A DNA stretch of 44,706 nucleotides. Source: JAYRWD01 sp041918255. GTDB lineage: Bacteria > Patescibacteriota > Dojkabacteria > B142 > WJKM01. Each line of letters opens with the position of its first letter. The stretch's first letter is position 1. The stretch spans positions 1-44,706 of the forward strand of contig JAYRWD010000044.1 of NCBI GenBank assembly GCA_041918255.1. The letters run 5' to 3'. The notes beneath the pieces were generated by a model. That model was given only the letters and a program-made list of their open reading frames with translations. It ran no database searches and had not been told where the DNA came from. This document shows positions 42,464-44,706 of this stretch, one piece after another. Both the position numbers and the translations under genes were made by a program.

Positions 42464-42925
42464 CTATCTATATAACTTTATTTCATGCCTTATTAACTTC
42501 TTATCCTTATATTCAAACCTTCCGGAAAAGAACCCTTTTTTATGAATATACTGCATAAAAATCTTATCGCCTGCGAAGATATTCAAACCAGGCCACAATT
42601 TTTCGTCAACCCATTGCAATTCTCCCTCGTCGGATTCGGTTAATACTCCGCGAAATTTTTTTGCTAAGAATATGAATATATACCAATCCTCCTGTCCACC
42701 CCCACCGGGAAAAGTAATCATGCCCTTCAATTTAGGATTTACAATTGTTAATCCGCTCTCTTCCCTGAATTCTCTTATAACGCACCGTTCTGGGTCTTCC
42801 CCCTGTTCGAGTTTCCCCCCTAGCCAATTCCACATCCCTCCCTGTGTGTCGTGTTCTTTCTTATTACGATGAATCATCAGAGTCTTTCCCTTACTTTCTA
42901 GGTAACAAAGTGTTGCCAATTTCAT
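42464..42925 (-). CDS. Nudix hydrolase (MutT/8-oxo-dGTPase-like)
   Basis: 153 aa. The full Nudix box G-x5-E-x7-REUxEExGU lies at residues 37-59 (GKLEQGEDPERCVIREFREE then SGL). The start KLATLCYLESKGKTLMIHRNKK and GMWNWLGGKLEQGE fit the MutT-like 8-oxo-(d)GTP diphosphatase subgroup, and later VDEKLWPGLNIFAGDKIFMQYI fits the same group. It hydrolyses a nucleoside diphosphate linked to another group. Nucleotide-pool sanitation is the likely role. ATG at 42925. It lies 170 bp before the P-type ATPase start, with a decayed repeat between them. Confidence 0.88.
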   Translation of the reverse strand: MKLATLCYLESKGKTLMIHRNKKEHDTQGGMWNWLGGKLEQGEDPERCVIREFREESGLTIVNPKLKGMITFPGGGGQEDWYIFIFLAKKFRGVLTESDEGELQWVDEKLWPGLNIFAGDKIFMQYIHKKGFFSGRFEYKDKKLIRHEIKLYR

Positions 42926-42964
42926 CCTAGATTAGATAATAAAGTAATCATTTTGTTTACGATC

Positions 42965-43162
42965 TTACACTAAAACGATTTTCTTACACCCCCTCACTCC
43001 TAGGAAGCTCTCGTGATTCTCGGTCTCGGTATCTAGCGAAACATTCAACTGAGCCAATATTTCTGCCTGTTTCTGATCAACTGACTGTAAATCATTAGCA
43101 AGCTGGTAGTATTGTTTCAGTTCATCGGCCCTCTTTCCATGCCTGTCGGAAAAGTCTCTCAC
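42965..43162 (-). CDS. possible small coiled-coil protein, 65 aa
   Basis: GTG start, no recognised family. The composition looks coding: one amphipathic helical stretch (ADELKQYYQLANDLQSVDQ then KQAEILAQLNVSL), then a short tail with one cysteine. No clear promoter or Shine-Dalgarno box, and no partner gene. It fills an otherwise empty 388-bp gap between the Nudix gene and a divergent orphan gene, so it may be real or a chance frame. Confidence 0.35.
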   Translation of the reverse strand: MRDFSDRHGKRADELKQYYQLANDLQSVDQKQAEILAQLNVSLDTETENHESFLGVRGCKKIVLV

Positions 43163-43249
43163 TTTCTAGTTCGGTAGTATTGTACAGTACAAATTCAACT
43201 TCCCCTGCGAATAGTTTAACCTTTCTTGAAAATTCAACGTACATTTTAA

Positions 43250-43278
43250 TTGACAAAACCTATATATATATATATACT
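43250..43278 (+). promoter_or_regulatory. (TA)n-spacer promoter of the 88-aa orphan gene
   Basis: TTGACA (43250-43255), 17-bp spacer AAACC plus TA repeats, TATACT (43273-43278). The tract of eight TA units covers 43261-43276 and so also forms part of the -10 box. The -10 ends 35 nt before the ATG at 43314. This is the only member of the set with the canonical 17-bp spacing. Confidence 0.75.
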
Positions 43279-43313
43279 TCCAGCAATTATAACTTATTAT
43301 TTTAGAAGATATT

Positions 43314-43580
43314 ATGGGAGCTGAACTAGCTATAGTTAAATGCAATACTCCGTGCTGCGCTAGGGAAATTGTGAGGGCAGCGTTTTCTAGTCAAATTGCT
43401 ACACTGTTAGCTGAGGGTAAAATACCACAAGCAATTGCTGTCCAAAAACGACTTGATCAAGTCACTGCTCATACATGCAATCTCGTTGGTAATTGTGGTG
43501 TTACCATAGACCTAACTACCGGACTAGTAGCGCCTCCTGAGCTAAATCAATCCTCCCCACTACCCCCTTGGAGATATTAA
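43314..43580 (+). CDS. orphan small cysteine-containing protein, 88 aa
   Basis: Not recognised. The start IVKCNTPCCAREIVRAAFSS has three cysteines in C-x3-CC spacing. A helical middle (QIATLLAEGKIPQAIAVQKRLDQV) follows, then AHTCNLVGNCGVTIDLTTG and a Pro-rich tail ending PPWRY. Six cysteines if all are counted across the chain (KC, CC, TC, NC), no signal peptide. ATG at 43314, 35 nt past a -10 box preceded by a (TA)8 tract. A family B hairpin and other palindromes follow 75 bp downstream. It may bind metal through its cysteines. Unproven. Confidence 0.58.
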   Translation: MGAELAIVKCNTPCCAREIVRAAFSSQIATLLAEGKIPQAIAVQKRLDQVTAHTCNLVGNCGVTIDLTTGLVAPPELNQSSPLPPWRY

Positions 43581-43639
43581 CAATGAATTCGTAATACACC
43601 TCCAATCCCTTTCGTCGCCGTTAGAAATAATTAACTCAT

Positions 43640-44020
43640 AACACCCCTTCGATTCCCCTCTTATCTTAAGAGGGGAAGGAAATAAATTGTCATTCTGTCT
43701 TACTTATTCTTTGTATCACCCCTGCCCTCTTCTGTGTCATTCCTGCGCCTGTCCGCCTCTGGTGGAAAAGCAGGAATCCATTATCTTCCCTTGTCATTCT
43801 GTCTTGCCTGCACACTCCTCTCGTCATTCTGGCTTGACCGTACACCCCCTTTTCGTCATTCTGGCTTGGCCAGAATCTGCCCTCTTCACAATGCAGTCTG
43901 ATTCTGGATGCGTTCGCTTCGCTCACTTATCTATCCACCCTTGGAGGACCAGAAAGACAGCAAGGAGGTCTTTCTGGCTTGCCTGCACACTCCTCTCGTC
44001 ATTCTGGCTTAGCCAGAATC
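43640..44020. repeat. repeat island downstream of the 88-aa orphan gene
   Basis: A family B hairpin (43655-43675) is followed by a GTCATTCCTGCGCC...GGTGGAAAAGCAGGAATCC element (about 43736-43780), then TCATTCTGGCTTGGCCAGAATC hairpins (43857-43878, 44000-44021). The block GATGCGTTCGCTTCGCTCACTTATCTATCC (43908-43937) also occurs at 28686-28715. Open frames here are accidental. Confidence 0.8.
43655..43675. repeat. family B hairpin, copy 3
   Basis: CCCCTCTTA-TCT-TAAGAGGGG, perfect 9-bp stem, preceded by AACACCCCTTCGATT. It could serve as a terminator for the orphan gene at 43314-43580, although no long T-run follows. Confidence 0.8.
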
Positions 44021-44022
44021 CT

Positions 44023-44313
44023 TTACATAGCGCTTAGACTATCACCCAAATCCTTCATATCCGGATTAAACCTGTGTATCATCTCTATTTTATCCTCCCT
44101 GTTCATATCTTTAATCTGCTTCTCACGAATGATTGCTTGAAATATGTCTTGGAAATATTCAAAATACACTAACTTAGTTAATCCGTATCTTCTTGTAAAT
44201 ACCGACCCTATACCTTTTTTATGCTCTGCTATTCTACGTTCAACGTCATTCGTTACACCAACGTAAAGCGTAGGTCTTTGATTCGCCATAATGTAAACGT
44301 AGCCTGCTTTCAT
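44023..44313 (-). CDS. GIY-YIG nuclease-superfamily protein (UPF0213/YhbQ-like)
   Basis: 96 aa, the normal size for the single-domain group. The fold motif appears as GYVYIMANQRPTLYVGVTNDVERRIAEHK (the GIY and YIG positions read VYI and YVG), with the conserved Arg in ERRI, then RYGLTKLVYFEYFQDIFQAIIREKQIK with the catalytic Glu region. Such single-domain GIY-YIG proteins may act on DNA. No role is established for this subgroup. ATG at 44313. The C-terminus overlaps the edge of a repeat hairpin at 44000-44021. Downstream are repeats, upstream a further repeat. Confidence 0.85.
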   Translation of the reverse strand: MKAGYVYIMANQRPTLYVGVTNDVERRIAEHKKGIGSVFTRRYGLTKLVYFEYFQDIFQAIIREKQIKDMNREDKIEMIHRFNPDMKDLGDSLSAM

Positions 44314-44364
44314 GGAACATCTAAAAAAATCACTGCTACATTATAGAGCAATTATTCAAAGGTG

Positions 44365-44460
44365 TGAGATTCTGGCCAAGCCAGAATGACATTTAAAGTG
44401 GGTTAAAACACTTTTCTACAATTCCTTTGTCTTTCTGGTCCTCCAAGGGCGAACAGATAA
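44365..44460. repeat. palindromic repeats between the GIY-YIG gene and the last small gene
   Basis: AGATTCTGGCCAAGCCAGAATGAC (44369-44392) is an inverted copy of the TCATTCTGGCTTGGCCAGAATC hairpin. CTTTCTGGTCCTCCAAGGGCG follows, the reverse of a piece at 28712-28740 and 43938-43965. No gene is visible from 44314 to 44573. Confidence 0.75.
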
Positions 44461-44573
44461 GTGCAACAACGTAAAAATAAACCCACCAAAACTTAGGTTT
44501 CTATTCCTTCACCATTATGCTGAAAAAGAGGATGTACATAGAGCTGAGTCAGCGTCAAGGAGCCGACGCAAAG

Positions 44574-44598
44574 TTGACATAATGCATATATATATAAT
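44574..44598 (+). promoter_or_regulatory. (TA)n-spacer promoter of a gene running off the window
   Basis: TTGACA (44574-44579), 13-bp spacer TAATGCA plus TA repeats, then TATAAT (44593-44598). Read as TAATCC (44595-44600), the spacing is 15 bp. The tract has five TA units, the shortest of the set, so spacing is two units below that of the 43250 promoter. Confidence 0.6.
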
Positions 44599-44631
44599 CC
44601 AGAGATTAATTTACTTATTATAGATACAATT

Positions 44632-44706
44632 GTGCGCATTGTCGGAGGAATAGAAATAACTAACACGTGTTCTCGCGAACCTACTCCAGTTTGCTTAAGA
44701 AATGAA
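44632..44706 (+). CDS. partial orphan small gene, cut by the window end
   Basis: GTG at 44632 opens a frame that stays open to the last base (25 codons: MRIVGGIEITNTCSREPTPV then CLRNE). It begins 33 nt after the -10 box of a (TA)n-spacer promoter, the same distance range (27-35 nt) as the three other complete examples. It already holds two cysteines, like the others. Identification rests on that pattern, and the length and true start are unknown. Confidence 0.4.
   Translation, partial: MRIVGGIEITNTCSREPTPVCLRNE

Noticed and set aside
43687..44037. 116-aa plus-strand ORF
   Set aside because: It lies wholly in palindromic repeats and overlaps the end of the GIY-YIG gene.

Overview
The window is AT-rich (by eye, not counted) and looks like a chromosomal segment of an uncultivated bacterium, most likely of the Candidate Phyla Radiation (Patescibacteria). 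This is inferred from the gene set: a long two-domain ThyX, a RibD_C-type dihydrofolate reductase, a fused phosphoglucose/phosphomannose isomerase, two short signal peptidases, a membrane-anchored alpha-2-macroglobulin-like protein, a chromosomal ParA, many orphan proteins and dense intergenic palindromes. No 16S gene, tRNA or CRISPR array was recognised. Start codons almost never have a Shine-Dalgarno box. A TTTAAAA-like stretch often sits just upstream instead.

Layout. 1-783: two orphan small genes behind an (AT)10 tract. 826-1503: thymidylate kinase (minus). 1762-7086: giant alpha-2-macroglobulin-like protein with an intein-like Hint domain inserted before its A2M domain. 7203-14445 (all minus): surE, dCTP deaminase, a P-loop kinase, a small membrane protein, thyX, a thyA relic, an AEC permease, a DHFR-family reductase and an ABC exporter. 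This is largely a deoxynucleotide block. 14489-22969 (all minus): a complete oxidative pentose phosphate branch (gnd, zwf, pgl) with an embedded membrane protein, yraN, a cysteine-less thioredoxin fold and secreted orphans. 23230-28429: ileS and the first signal peptidase. The IleRS is 1511 residues and carries three inserted enzyme domains: an RBBP9-like serine hydrolase, a Nudix hydrolase and a histidine phosphatase. 28430-32969: repeat islands and two orphan genes around lepB2-parA. 32970-36840: HAD phosphatase, methyltransferase, mannose-6-phosphate isomerase and phosphoglucose/phosphomannose isomerase. 37098-38730: an unrecognised two-gene cassette. 38847-44313 (mostly minus): DUF4239-like membrane protein, P-type ATPase, Nudix hydrolase and GIY-YIG protein, with more repeats and small genes.

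How the genes fit together. The isomerases feed glucose-6-phosphate to zwf-pgl-gnd, giving NADPH and ribulose-5-phosphate. ThyX, DHFR, dCTP deaminase, SurE and thymidylate kinase manage dTMP and dNTP pools. LepB, ABC, AEC and P-type ATPase proteins serve the envelope.

Most unusual signals. (1) Four orphan small genes, plus probably a fifth at the left edge, have promoters in which the DNA between a TTGAC(A/G) -35 box and a TATA(A/C)T -10 box is largely a (TA)n tract. The four complete cases have spacers of 13, 15, 15 and 17 bp, differing by whole TA units, as expected for phase-variable promoters. (2) The Hint-containing A2M protein. (3) The triple-enzyme IleRS. (4) A thyA C-terminal relic in frame with thyX behind a single TAA.
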